Shown: in pieces, positions 22,946 to 34,059 of the stretch
Numbering within the stretch: the first letter of the stretch is position 1
Layout of the letters: each line of letters begins with the position of its first letter
NCBI RefSeq assembly: GCF_030272615.1
Contig: NC_081405.1
Location: forward strand, 603,928,677 to 603,992,676
DNA length: 64,000 bases
Direction of reading: 5' to 3'
DNA from: Cryptomeria japonica
Taxonomy: Eukaryota; Streptophyta; Pinopsida; Cupressales; Cupressaceae
Translations under genes and position numbers: made by a program
Notes under the pieces: generated by a model
Seen by the model: the letters and a program-made list of their open reading frames with translations, nothing else
Database searches by the model: none
Told to the model about the DNA's origin: nothing

Positions 22946-24331
22946 TATGACAAAAAATTCTTGTCAAAGGATATCAATAAATAATAATTTTTGTATTTTG
23001 GATTGCATTCAACTCAGTTCTTGGTGACATTCAATGCCTTGAACTCATCCTTTAGTGCCTTTGTATCTTCTTTAACAAATCCACATCAAACTTCTATTTT
23101 AAACAACTTGCCAATTTTTGATAATTTTGTCAAACCATTTTTAGATTTTATTTTATTCCTCTTTTCGAAACATTTTAAAATTTGAAATTTCATTGAGAAA
23201 TGAAAAAGATATTGAATTTAACTAACTCACATTATATTGTTATCAAAATAACATACAAATAGAAAATTTAAATATACACCAAATATTTAAAATACCTCTT
23301 TCATATCTCTCACACCTAAGTGGATATTTCTAGTGCAACAAGTTGTATGCTTGGCCTCACACCTCAATCATCACCTTCCACTATCAGGTGCAACTTTTTA
23401 TTTCAACAAAAAGTTGTGCAAACAAGTGTCAATCTACAACATCTTCATCCAACACATATGCATAGGAACTTGCATTGCTTTGATACGATGAAAAAATTTG
23501 AAGAGAATAAATTAATATTTTCTATATGTTATAAATAAATGGATTCAAATATCCTGAAAAAGAAAATATGCATGGATAGGTATGTCTCTTTCATAAAAAA
23601 TGAATCTCCATGATAAATTTATTGGAGTGTGATGAAATACAGTCTATATTTTTCTAACACTCTATGTGTGCATCCTCTTCCAAGATATTTCTTGCTTTTT
23701 TGAAAGTCCCTAATATATAAATATCATGTTTCATTGATAGGATTAGCAATATATCAAATAAGTTCCCAACTTTTGAATCAATTTTAACATATGCATGAAT
23801 ATTTTTTTGATAAAGTATCACCCCATATTTTTGGTATTGCAGTATATCATGCATTTTCTTCCTATGCATAGATAAATAGTCTATTAAATTATCATCCATA
23901 ATAAATTATATATTTTTCAATCTTTAAATATCTATAAAAAAAGGCCTTAGCCTACAAAGTTGTTGGTGGATTTCCATATGCTTTTAATGGACAATACTTT
24001 TTTAATGCATTGAGTTATAGATGTATGGTTGAGTTATCTGAATTTTGAAAGGGTATTTAAAATAGTATACTAGGTTCAACAAAATATTGAAGTGTATTAC
24101 AACACCAAGCATAATATTTCAACAATTCATGAAACCTTCACTTGAATATGACATATACATAATATTCCTCATTGTGGTATATGAGAAAGGAAAATTAGTA
24201 TATACCACTACGGTATAATATTCCTCACTATTGTAAACAAGAGACACCATCTTTATCTCCATAGCCTCAAATAATTAAATAAATTAGTAAGGATCGATAT
24301 CATCATAATCATATATTTATTTCTTCTCACT
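22946..24331. other. AT-rich DNA, nothing recognised
   Basis: Only short frames and no tandem structure. A few short words recur around 24130-24240 (ATATTCCTCA next to a TATACCACTA-like word) but no element could be defined. Confidence 0.5.
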
Positions 24332-25895
24332 ATGGCCTCCCACTTCATTTCAAATTCCCATCTCCCATCCATGACTTTAGGGGTTAATGACTCTTTGGCT
24401 TGCAAATTGGTGGTCGACATCTCCAACACAACCTCCATTTCACCTTCTACAAAAACTATATTAGTTGTTTTTGGTGCTCTAGGTATCCTTGAGGCCTTGA
24501 TGAACTCCCCACTTAAGAATTCCTTCTATGATTTAATCCGTAAACCCTTGAAGGGCTCTCCTATTATGGCTCTAAATGCCTCCCCTTTTTGTCCTTTGTT
24601 CTGGAGGTGGTACTAGGCCAAAATGTCAACAACATTTCTTACTTTGAAATGAAGGGTCTCATTCACAAGTTCAACCCCTTATGATCCTCAATTACAAAGC
24701 TTCATTCTTGGATTTTAGAGCACTAGAACTCAGTGGTCTCTAGTGAGGTTGAGATTTACTGAGCTATTGTCATGGATTCTTCATTGTTTATTTTGAATCT
24801 ACTGAGGATTGGGATGTTGTTCTATCTATGAGTGTCCCATGCCCTTTTCTTATACTCTTGAACACCCTTTTTGAACCCCTTGGTTGCACCCACTACATTA
24901 TCTGCTATATGGGTAAGATTGCCTTGCCTCCCTCTCTACTTCTAGTGAAATTCTGCCTATGAAGACCTATTGGTAATGCATTGGGTTAGTATTTTAAAGT
25001 GGACCCTAATACCAATTTTATTCTCCCATGACTCCTACACTTTCATTTTGATGGTTTTGGACCTATCCAAACAAATTCCTATTGAGATCTCCTTGAGGGC
25101 AAATTCCAATTGAGATCTCCTTGAGGGTGGGTGAGTTGCTATGGAAAAAAATTATGAAGGGATTCCTTTCCAATGCATACACTATTTTTCTACAAGACAT
25201 TTGGCCTCCATTTTCCCTCATGGTTATCGTCAACATTCTTCTCCCACCTGGTGGAAGGATACTGATTGCCACCATCTCTTAGCTTTTCCATATGCTTATG
25301 ATTGTATAAGTTAGATTCCTTGGCACATTTCATGCCTCTTCCTATTGGTAAATGTCTATCTCAACTTTTATAGCCTCTATTCCTGATCATCCTGTCATGG
25401 GTTTGTCTATTGTTCTCTCTAGTTCTAGACTCATTCCATCCATGGTTCCTGATTCCCTTTCCCTAGATTGTTAGATTCTTTATCCAAATTTGGTGGCTCA
25501 TCTTGGTGACTCATCTACTACCTTAGATAGTTTCTCCATCACTGCTTTGTTAGCTTTTCCTGACAAATGCCTCCCTATGGATTGTTTTCCACCATAAGAA
25601 GAGGAGCTAGTTTCTCGTTGTTCATAACACCTAAGTTATTCTATTGGGCACATTATTGGGTACCAACTCAGATTTTTAGTATGGCCTTTTTATTTTTGTT
25701 GGTTTGATTGGTTTGTAATTGCTCCTCTATTCCTAGTTGTACTTTGAATAGTGCCATCTTTGTTGTTTCTTTGTTGGTTGCCCAATTTTTGTTGTTTTAT
25801 TGTTTGGCTCACTAGATTGTGCTCCAAGCCTCCCGATTCAATTTGTAATGGGTTAGGGCCCTTCCCACATACTTTAATAAAAAACCTCATCATAA
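24332..25895 (+). pseudogene. LINE ORF1-like remnant with 3' tail, no ORF2
   Basis: The plus strand reads MASHFISNSHL and later, across frameshifts, blocks like the DUF4283 domain of plant LINE ORF1: an FESTEDWDVVLSM segment, LLNTLFEPLG, and IGNALG followed by YFKVDP. In plant LINEs this domain lies in the RNA-binding ORF1. No endonuclease or reverse transcriptase motif follows. The segment ends with GGGTTAGGGCCCTTCCCAC and TTTAATAAAAAACC at about 25870-25885, which resembles a short A-rich LINE 3' end. An internally deleted LINE is the best reading. An unrelated gag-like DUF4283 copy is the alternative. Confidence 0.45.
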
Positions 25896-25906
25896 TCATC
25901 TAAATA

Positions 25907-26393
25907 TTACATACCTAGTATACTCAACGAATCACATTGCTTATAAAAATCCTTCTCATCATCACCAAGACCATTGTCATCACTAACAACATTACCAACA
26001 CCATTGTCATCATCAATGATATCTTCAACAACACTCAACATAACCTTATTTAGAGCATCTAGCTCAGTATTTATAAAATATATCACAACTATAATACCTA
26101 AAGAAGCATCTGATGTCTTCCTTGGGACTAGTTCAAACAAGGGATTATAAACGCATAATTTAGGTTTTTGCACAAGTTCTTTTGAAAACAATGAAAAGAA
26201 TCATAAGTATATCGACCACATGAATAATAAGGGTGTGGATCAAAGTAATTAGTAGAAATATGACCTTGACATCCATAATGGTGACTAATTTGGACATTAT
26301 TGGACTTTGTAAATGTATTTCTATTGGTTTCTTAGATTTTTGAACCGCATAAAAATGACCATTATGTGAATATTCGACATGACATTTGTTCAT
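25907..26393 (-). other. Unidentified coding-like remnant
   Basis: Two minus-strand frames (26160-26393 and 25907-26191) can be joined by a frame change. The product has a His/Tyr-rich part and an acidic, Asp-rich end (DIIDDDNGVGNVVSDDNGLG). No domain is recognised. It lies directly left of the copia-A insertion site and could be the end of another element. Confidence 0.3.
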
Positions 26394-26439
26394 ATGCCCC
26401 CCTCTTGATATAAATTTTATGGGTTCAGAATATTTTTAG

Positions 26440-27326
26440 TGTTGGGAAAACTGGTGTCTTAACCTTGCATTTGCATGAGGTTACTATTTATAGTAAGTTT
26501 TCATTTCAACACAAAATTGTGCGAAATTCTCCCTAAAGCTTCTGGTTGGCTAGATGAGCATGCTGATAAATTTTTGTTGCAAGATCATTGTTAGTTTTGA
26601 AGATATTAATGTTTCCATTTTTTGGAGGGTACGATGAAAGGTTTAAAGTTAATTTTGAGGACTTTAGAGGCTTGAAAATGCCCTGAAAAGTAGGTATAAA
26701 TGGCATAGTAGTTTACAAGGTGATAGAGAACTTCTTGATCTTTCCGATGCTTCAAACGGTTCGTCAATTAGACACAGGGTTCACAAGTTATGGCCTCTAG
26801 AAATTTGGACTCTTTAAATAGGAAATATAAATTGCATTCAACACATAAATGAGCTATAAAAGGGATGAACACGTGTTGATGTGTATTTTGACATGTTATA
26901 AGGTCAGCTCTACTTTATTGGGTGGTTTTAGCCCATGGTTTTGTAATGCCGTTTGACAGTTTCTTGTATTGCATCTCCTATATATGAGGTGCATGAGATA
27001 GATGTTGTGTGTAAGAGTCTTATGGCTATTGAGTTACCTCTGAGTCTCTGATTAGTGGTACTCCTATGAAGAACTTTCTCTATAAGTATATTGTAATCTG
27101 TTATTGATTGCTCAATAATATATTGAGTTGCTTTTGGAGTGTGAGGTTTTTCTCTCAAAAAGGTTTTCCCCACACAAATCATTGTGTTGATGAGTTGTGG
27201 TATGCATGATATTTTGTTTATTTCTATTAAGTTTTTGTAACTACTATAACAATCTATAAATTTTTTTACATTATCCTCCTCTCAAGGTTAGTGTAGGAAG
27301 TTGTTTCGCTACTTAACTTCTTTACA
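26440..27326 (+). repeat. copia-A 5' LTR
   Basis: 887 bp from TGTTGGGAAAAC to CTTCTTTACA, colinear with 51105-52009. A TATATAT box at 26979-26985 is kept in the partner near 51662 and is the likely promoter core. Confidence 0.95.
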
Positions 27327-27328
27327 AA

Positions 27329-27340
27329 TGGTATCAAAGC
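27329..27340 (+). promoter_or_regulatory. copia-A primer binding site
   Basis: TGGTATCAAAGC, two bases inside the LTR, matches the initiator tRNA-Met site TGGTATCAGAGC with one mismatch. Confidence 0.88.
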
Positions 27341-27450
27341 TTGATCACCTTTGGTTTCAGTTGTGGGTTGTTGGATTTTTTGAACTAAACCAGATTTGAG
27401 TGGGAGCTTGTGCAGAAGATACTTTTTGATCTTGTTGTAGGAATTTTTAG

Positions 27451-27807
27451 ATGGCAAGTTTGTCGAGGAGAATAGAGTTGGAGAAATTTAATGGAAGTAA
27501 TTTTGATACATGGAAGCTGAAGATGGGAGATTTGCTAATAGATTGAGATTTGTGGGATGTTGTTGATCCAAATGTCTCAATACCTTTAGATCACACCGTG
27601 GCTGCTCAATATGATGTTATGGACCGTAAAGCCAAGGGTCTAATTATATTGTGCCTTGTAGACTCTATTCTAATCAATGTCCATGAAGAGAACTCTACAA
27701 AGAAGTTATGGACTAAGCTTGGGGAAATGTATCAAGCCAAATATTTATTAAATTAGATTTTCTTGAGGAATAAATTATATTTCTTGAATATGGAAGAGGG
27801 TGGACAA
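27451..27807 (+). pseudogene. copia-A gag, first part
   Basis: ATG at 27451 starts a gag of the UBN2/copia type: an N-terminal IELEKFNGSNFDTWKLKM, then DLWDVVDP and KKLWTKLGEMYQAKYLLN. Gag builds the particle in active elements. Stops interrupt it (TGA after LLID, TAG after LLN). The coding sequence is cut by the 27808-31004 insertion and continues in frame at 31010 once one GACAA copy is removed. Confidence 0.82.
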
Positions 27808-28617
27808 TGTTAGAATCAATGACAGTCCCAAAGACACTGAGAGGAGGGGTGAATCAGTGTCTAACCAGTTGTTAGAATATATAAACTTATTAAGAACTTT
27901 GTATCCCAAAACAATGTACCGGTAAATAAGAATTAATGCAGAAAATAAGAATAATAGAGACAACATAGAGAACACACCATAACACAAGATATTTAACGAG
28001 GAAACCCGATGTGAGAAAAACCTCAGTGGGATTTGTGACCCACAATATTCACTCACTGGCCAATGAATAAAAATTACTTACAATGAGGGGCTTGCACATG
28101 CAGGAAGGCTAGTAGCCTAGAGCTCACTGCTCAATTACAAAACAAAAGTCTCACTGACTTACAAAAAGGATTATCAAAATACAATACAATGTACTACTTC
28201 AAATCAACATCAACTATGCTAGGTTCAATACTGGTTTAAGCTCAGACTATTACCAAAACCTTTGCTGTCAACTATATCACCTTATACAAAATATCATCTA
28301 TATATTATCTCCATATCTCATCTCATCTCTTCTCACAAAATGACCTATAAGATCTCACACATATATATGAGTCTTTTACAATATGCCATGTCGGCTTTTA
28401 CAAAAGATAATTACAATATAAAACAATAAACAAAAGTTAATTCCATGTCAGCTTGAGTACTGGTATGCATTATTGCCACTGGTGGTGAAGTGCTTATCAG
28501 TGAATGTAGAAGTCTATTGCCAGTGCCGATAACTACTGGTGGATTGACAAATGATTGCCAGTTGGTTGCCATCAATGACAACATCAACTATTCTCATAAG
28601 AGTGTAGAATGCCAACA
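27808..28617 (-). repeat. 3' LTR of non-autonomous element B
   Basis: 810 bp; plus-strand edges TGTTAGAATC and AATGCCAACA. It carries both conserved hairpins: AGGC-TAGTA-GCCT at 28106-28118 and GTGGG...CCCAC at 28026-28043. The minus-strand U5 motif TGATTCACCCCTCCTCTCAG lies near 27835-27855. Confidence 0.92.
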
Positions 28618-28790
28618 ATCTCCCCCTTTGGCATTGATGGCAACACTCATGAGAAAAATCCAAAAATTGTTCCAAAAAGTGAAGTCCAAAAAGTTTCCAA
28701 AAAGATGTGCTCCCCCTGACCAAATGATCTCCTTTGAATAAGCATTTTTCTCTCCACTACTCCCCCTTTGACATCAATGACAAAGGTTGT
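28618..28790 (-). promoter_or_regulatory. Doubled polypurine region of element B
   Basis: The plus strand shows ATCTCCCCCTTTGGCATTGA at 28618-28637 beside the LTR and CTCCCCCTTTGACATCAATG at 28760-28779. On the minus strand these are two AAAGGGGGAG blocks, each preceded by a CATCAATG or CATTGATG word, as in the other Sirevirus-like elements here. Confidence 0.85.
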
Positions 28791-28818
28791 CAAAAATTGC
28801 CAAATGAGTGCAAAAATT

Positions 28819-30669
28819 TCACCTCAAAGTCTGTAAGTGGTTGGTTACAATCTGAAAGATATCTGCTAAAATCAAATTTAGACTCTGCATAAACCTTTTG
28901 TTGTCATTCAAGGTTGCCTTAGTCTGTTGGATCGTGCCGATGAGATAATGCATGTGATGTTTCGGTGATCGTTCTTCTTGAAGTAATTCCTTAGTTATTT
29001 CAATTCTCTGAGAAATAAGATTGTCCAACTTGGGACCAAGTTTATTTTTAAGCTCTCTAGCATTAGACCTTATTCTTGCCTTCTCTTTCTCAAGTTTCTC
29101 TAATTTTTCCTCAAAACCTGCCATCTCTTGCTAAAAAACTGATATGTGACCAGATGAACCAATTATATTATCAGCTATGTCATCAATTTCTTTCTGTATT
29201 TTACTGATCTCCTTGTCTATGTCTGCTGGCAGAAGGTGAGGTTTGCATGTTTCCCTGTATAGCTCTTTGTATTCCAAAATTGTAGAGTTCAGTGCCAGTA
29301 ATAATGTATTCAGGTGTTCAGTGCACTTCTTTATGGTGTCATCAAAGAATTTTTTCTTCTCTTTTTCAACTCTCTCCTTTATTGTAGCGTCATTCACTTT
29401 ATCAACCGTTATTACATTGCCAACAATAAATTTGGACAATGTGTCCAATTTACTTAAAGAATCCTTAATATGATCTATGTTGCAATTTGGTGCAATCAAT
29501 TTAAGAATAGGTACAATGTTATCAATTTCCTTGTAAGCCAAAGCATTGCAATCCATTATCTTTTTGATTGAATCCAAAAGTACCTCTGTTAAATTAGTAG
29601 GTCTGAATTCACTTGTTGATGTGCCAGAAGTCTGACCAATTGCCTTTATTACCTCCATTGTAACCATTTTACATCTGTTTATCTCCGGTGGATCAGTCTG
29701 TGTTTGGATCTCAACTAGCAAGGGTTTCTCAGACTACTTTGATGTCACAATGATTGTTGGTTTCTCTGCCTCAATATGTACCTCCGCCTTAGTAGGTACC
29801 TCTGCCTCAATATGTTTCTCAGTAAGTTCAGTTGCCAGTAACTCAGTCTCAGGTGGCCTTGTGCCAACATCTATTCCTTCAGTAGGTTTCTCTATTTCTA
29901 ATGATTGCTCTATTTGGGTTGGGATCTCAACCTCAACAGTCTCTACTAGTTTCTTAGCCATGTTACCACTATCAACATTGTCAACCTTAACCTTTGCACT
30001 ATCCTTATCTACAACAATATTCACTTCCTGAGCATCCACATTCATGGTGAAGAGTATCTCAGATTCAGGATTTGTGTCATCACGTGTAACACCTTCAGTG
30101 TCAATAACTGGTGGATCATTTGAATGTACTGGTGCAGTATCCAAAGGTGGCGGTAAATTGTCAGTGATCTTGATGTTTGGAATACCACCAATTTTACCTT
30201 TGCCCTTGTCCTTATCCTTCTGATACACTTTAAATGTCTTCTTTGGTCGGTTCATTTCCTCTTGTTTTTCCTTCTCCACAAAAAATATATCCCAGTTGTC
30301 AGTAGTCTCATCTGTAATCTCTTTTACTCTTCCTGCCATTGAACTTACTTGCCAGTGTCCATTGGAAAAAAAAGATCGGTTAGCCTCAGAAATTAATTCA
30401 TCAATTTTCTCTTTTGAATTTACAGGATGTACAACTAGAAGTTTTTCAAGTTTTAGTTTCTTATCTAATTCCATCACTGCAATCCTTTTTGCTTCCAATC
30501 TCCTATATAGATCATTGGGTAAGTCATCCACAACTTCATTTAAAACCTTTTTATATATGTCCAGATGTAAGATTATACTATTCTCAATGCTTTCCCCGTC
30601 AGAATCATTAAATGTGTTATACAGTTGGTGTACATTAGCCAGATTTCCATCATCAGTTATCTTATACAA
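28819..30669 (-). pseudogene. Non-canonical coiled-coil ORF of element B
   Basis: One minus-strand frame of 617 codons is broken only by two in-frame TAG codons (between 29734 and 29721, and between 29131 and 29124). In order it encodes a helical region starting at ITDDGNL with VVDDLPNDLYRRLEAKR, and a short NGHWQVSSM segment. A Lys-rich patch (KDKDKGKGKIGG), a long Glu/Thr/Pro/Val-rich linker, and a C-terminal coiled-coil part (VDKVNDATIKERVEKEKKK ... EEKLEKLEKEKARI ... LGPKLDNL) follow. These blocks match the ORF at 13403-15298 in order and spacing. Its start was lost in the deletion that fused it to the truncated LTR. It sits where Sireviruses carry an envelope-like frame. Function unknown. 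Confidence 0.8.
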
Positions 30670-31004
30670 AATATCATCGGTATATTATCTCTATCATCTC
30701 ATTTCTTCTCACAAAATGACCTATAAGATCTCACACATATATATGAGTCTTTTACAATATGCCATGTCGGCTTTTACAAAAGATAATTACAATATAAGAC
30801 AATAAACAAAAGTTAATTCCATGTCGGCTTTAGTGCCGCTATGCATTATTGCCACTGCCGGTGAAGTGCCTGTTAGTGAATGTAGAAGTCTATTGCTGGT
30901 GCCGATAACTGTCGGTGGTTTGACAGATGATTGCTAGTTGGTTGCCAGTTGGTTGCCATCAATGACAACATCAACTATTCTCATAAGAGTGTAGAATGCC
31001 AACA
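30661..31004 (-). repeat. Truncated 5' LTR of element B
   Basis: It matches 28281-28617 of the complete LTR and then breaks off at CTTATACAAAATATCAT, where ORF sequence begins. It contains a small extra duplication of the TTGCCAGTTGG word near 30935-30955. Confidence 0.9.
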
Positions 31005-31009
31005 GACAA

Positions 31010-31450
31010 ATTGTAGACCACCTAGAAATATTTAATATGTTGGTGTCTCAATTGGTATCCGTTGGTGTTAAGATGGATTAAGAGGAGAAATTCCAGATCT
31101 TGCTTTGTTCTTTGCTTGATTCATGAGCTTCTCTTGTTATGGTTATCAGTAGTACTTTTGTTGTTTTGAAGTCTGAAAATGTCGTGGGTGCCCTACTTGG
31201 TAAGAGATGCAAAGGAAGGTATCCATCCGTGTGAAGGAATCCTTAACTGTTTGTGGAAGACCTAAGGAAAAAGGCAAGAAGAATAAGAAGTGCAACAAGT
31301 CTAAATCCAAAGGGAGATCAAAATCTCCTGGAAAGTCCAAAGTTATTTGCTAGAATTGTAGTAATTCAGGTCACACTCATAAGGACTACAAAGAATAAAA
31401 TAAGAAGTTCGATTCTGATTTTGAGTTCGAGAAGGAATATGGTGATGCAT
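31010..31450 (+). pseudogene. copia-A gag, second part with decayed zinc knuckle
   Basis: Directly after GACAA the gag frame resumes (IVDHLEIFNMLVSQLVSVGV). Stops follow at several places. Near 31350-31395 a CCHC knuckle can be read as C-x-N-C-S-N-S-G-H-T-H-K-D-Y: the residue between the first two Cys is now TAG, consistent with an earlier TGG, and the last Cys is Tyr. A Lys/Arg-rich stretch precedes it. Confidence 0.72.
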
Positions 31451-31692
31451 TTATTGCATCTTTGGCTACTCATTCAAGTAATGATGCATGGTTAATTGAC
31501 TCAAGTGCATCTTTTCATATGATTTCCAATAAAGATTGTTTTTTTGAATATGAAGAATTTAAAGGAGGCAAGGTGTACTTAGGTGATGATTCATATTTAG
31601 ACATTGCTGGTCAAGGTAAAGTTAAGATCAGGTTTCTTGATGGTAGAATAAATAGGATTAGTGGTGTGTTGCATATCCCTAGATTAAAATAA
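31451..31692 (+). pseudogene. copia-A protease
   Basis: The frame reads DAWLIDSSASFHMISN, the copia protease active-site region, which normally has D-S-G-A. Here Gly is Ser (AGT), a single G-to-A change at a residue needed for the active-site turn, so the enzyme would be inactive. The rest (GGKVYLGDD ... ISGVLHIPRLK) matches copia proteases before a stop. Confidence 0.82.
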
Positions 31693-31704
31693 AATTTATT
31701 ATCT

Positions 31705-32251
31705 ATGAGAAAAATGATAGATGCAAGTGTGCAGGTAGTCTTTTCTGATGCAGGATGTAAGATGATTAAGGGTGCTATGGTGATTGTTAGAGGTGTTAGG
31801 TTCGACACTTTGTATAAGCTAGAGTTATGCATTGTTGAGTGTAATAACACTTCTGTAAAAAGTAAATTTGTGGATACTTCATCGTAAGATTAATTTGCAG
31901 ATACTTCATCGGAAGATTTCAAGGTTTCACCTTCAGTAGATGGACATGGATTTTGGGTACCTAAGGGTGCTCTTTCTTCTGAAGCAAAGTTACTTGCAAA
32001 GAAGACTATGTTATGGCACTAGAGACTTGGCCACATTGGAGAAAAGGGTTTGAGGACCTTGAAAAATAAAAACCTTGTTGAAGGTTTGAATGATTGTAAT
32101 CTTGACTTTGTTTTCTATGAGCATTGCATTTATGGAAAACAAAACTACGTTCAGTTTTAATCGAGCTCTCATAAATCTTGTATTGTTTTGGATCTTATTC
32201 ATTTTAATGTGTTTGGTCCTATAGATGTTCCTTCGATTGCAAAATCCACAT
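31705..32251 (+). pseudogene. copia-A integrase, first part
   Basis: The gag-pre-integrase zinc region is visible as H-x-RLGHIGEKGL near 32020, with a TAG where Trp is expected, and YEHCIYGKQN near 32120, where the first Cys is Tyr. LIHFNVFGPID follows and corresponds to the HTDVCGP block, so the first catalytic Asp is Asn. The frame stops at the CACAT site where copia-B is inserted and resumes at 39805. Confidence 0.78.
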
Positions 32252-33817
32252 TGATAACTCAATGATGAACGAATAGTACCAAATCAGTATTGAGAGGGGG
32301 GGTGAATCAGTATAGGCAAAATACAGTCCAAAATCGATTTGACAGCAAATACTCCAAATGACTGGCAAGCAGTGACACTGGTTGAAATAGAATGCAACCG
32401 GTAAGACCCAAAACAACTAAAACAATCATAAATCAGTTACTCACTTAGCTTTCCTCTTAGCTCATTACTATAGTACCATTACACCCTCATGCATGAATAG
32501 GTAAACTATCATCAGATCTTCACAATAGTTAGTTCAATATGTTATATAGATAGACATAAAACACAGAACCATCATATGCTTAACAGGTAATAACAAAGCA
32601 TCACAAGATAAAAGCATTGCACATGAAACACATATTTTTCACGTGGAAACCCAATTGGGAAAAACCACGGTGGGGATGAATACCCACAAGATGCTTTTTG
32701 AACTCTTTAGAAGTTCGCTCTGTTAGGAGCCTTGTCCGGTTAAAGACATTACAATAGGTTCTGCTAGGAACTAATCCTGTTAGGGATCACCTGGTTAAGG
32801 GATGGCTATAATACCCAGTTAGGGTTACCTTGTTAGAGGATTTCAAGAACTCAATAGCTAAAGGATCTCCAGAGCTCTATAGCTTCCCAGAACTCAATAA
32901 CTTCGAGTTACCCTATTAAAGGATTTGTATCAAGCTGGTTAAGGCTACCCTGTTAAGGGATTTCACAATTGTTGAAGTGGTTAAAGATCAACAAGAATTA
33001 CAATGATCTGGTAACAACACTCAATGCTAATGCAGATCCACTTTGGCTCCTCTTCACCTTCTGCACATTCACTTTGTAGGTATCTCTTCTCTCCTTTGGT
33101 CTAGCAAGAATCATGTATCACTTCCCTTGGATACACACATACAACTTTTGCCAACAACTTTAGAAAGAAACACAACATTGACCTTATAGGAAACAGATAG
33201 GTCGGTAGCAAAAACCCTAAACCCTAAACCTGTTAGGTTAAGAAATTCAAACAGTTCAATCCTGACCATTGAATCATACTGCATTAAATGCAACAATCTT
33301 GAATCGATCTCAAGAAATTCTCCATCGTCCATTATCCACCGATTTCATGGCGGCTGATAACCCATCACGCGTTATCACCATTTGACAAACTTTGCACATT
33401 CCCAAGGTGGATAGGGATAGTCTCCTTCATGCAATATCCTTCACGCGCATAGGGCTTACGTGGCAACATGATCTGTTCTCCATTATACTTCTAACTCATC
33501 ACACAAAGATCACTGATTGAGTCACACAGGCTTGAGGTACTCCAATCGGAAATCCTAAAGTGGAAACTAACTACCAACTGGTAGTCATACAATGCTTCCA
33601 TGTGCCGGTTCCCATAACTACATGTCGGTTCACCTTGACATGCCAGTTCACCTTGAACAAATATACCGCTTCACTTTGGCATATATACTGGTTCACACAT
33701 ATGGCGGTTCTCTCTTCTCACATATCACATATGCCAGTTCACATCATATCACATATTGACATCAATGACAACATACAATATCATTATGTCCTCATACCGG
33801 TTCACATAATGCCAACA
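32252..33817 (-). repeat. copia-B 3' LTR
   Basis: 1566 bp. It differs from the partner by a 16-bp indel near 32815 and many substitutions, nearly all transitions (about 18 in the first ~215 bp). It contains two and a half copies of the telomere-type heptamer CCCTAAA at 33211-33230 and the GTGGG...CCCAC hairpin at 32670-32687. Confidence 0.95.
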
Positions 33818-33932
33818 ATCTCCCCCTTTGGCATTGATGGCAATATACAAAGATATCTCTCCGCTTCACATTTTCTCCCCCATTTTCTGCAGATATCTTT
33901 TCTGCTTCACTCCTTCTCCCCCTTTGACAACA
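33818..33932 (-). promoter_or_regulatory. copia-B doubled polypurine region
   Basis: ATCTCCCCCTTTGGCATTGA abuts the LTR at 33818, and TCTCCCCCTTTGACAACAAT occurs at 33916. Both are AAAGGGGGAGA blocks on the minus strand. Confidence 0.85.
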
Positions 33933-34059
33933 ATGCCAAAGTGGAGGCACAAGCATCCCTGTTCCATTATGTTGCTCCCCCTGAGGAGTAGCATCCTTCA
34001 ACACATCAATCAACAAAAGTTTGACTATGCAATACCTGACTGATGTGGAACAAATACTT

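Larger units (their letters stand above)
27808..31004 (-). mobile_element. Pol-less Sirevirus-like element (non-autonomous B), internally deleted
   Basis: It is flanked by the perfect duplication GACAA (27803-27807 and 31005-31009). On the minus strand it runs from a truncated 5' LTR (31004-30661) through the long non-canonical ORF (30669-28819) and a doubled polypurine region to a complete 3' LTR (28617-27808). The rest of the 5' LTR, the primer site, any gag and the ORF start are deleted. No pol domain is present. Inserted in the gag of copia-A. Confidence 0.92.

Noticed and set aside
23652-24250. Hairpin or microRNA precursor in AT-rich DNA
   Set aside because: No long near-perfect arms were seen; scattered short inverted words are expected by composition.
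29243-30805. Plus-strand Ser/Thr-rich frames over element B
   Set aside because: They are antisense shadows of the 617-codon minus-strand ORF, whose order of blocks is shared with element A.
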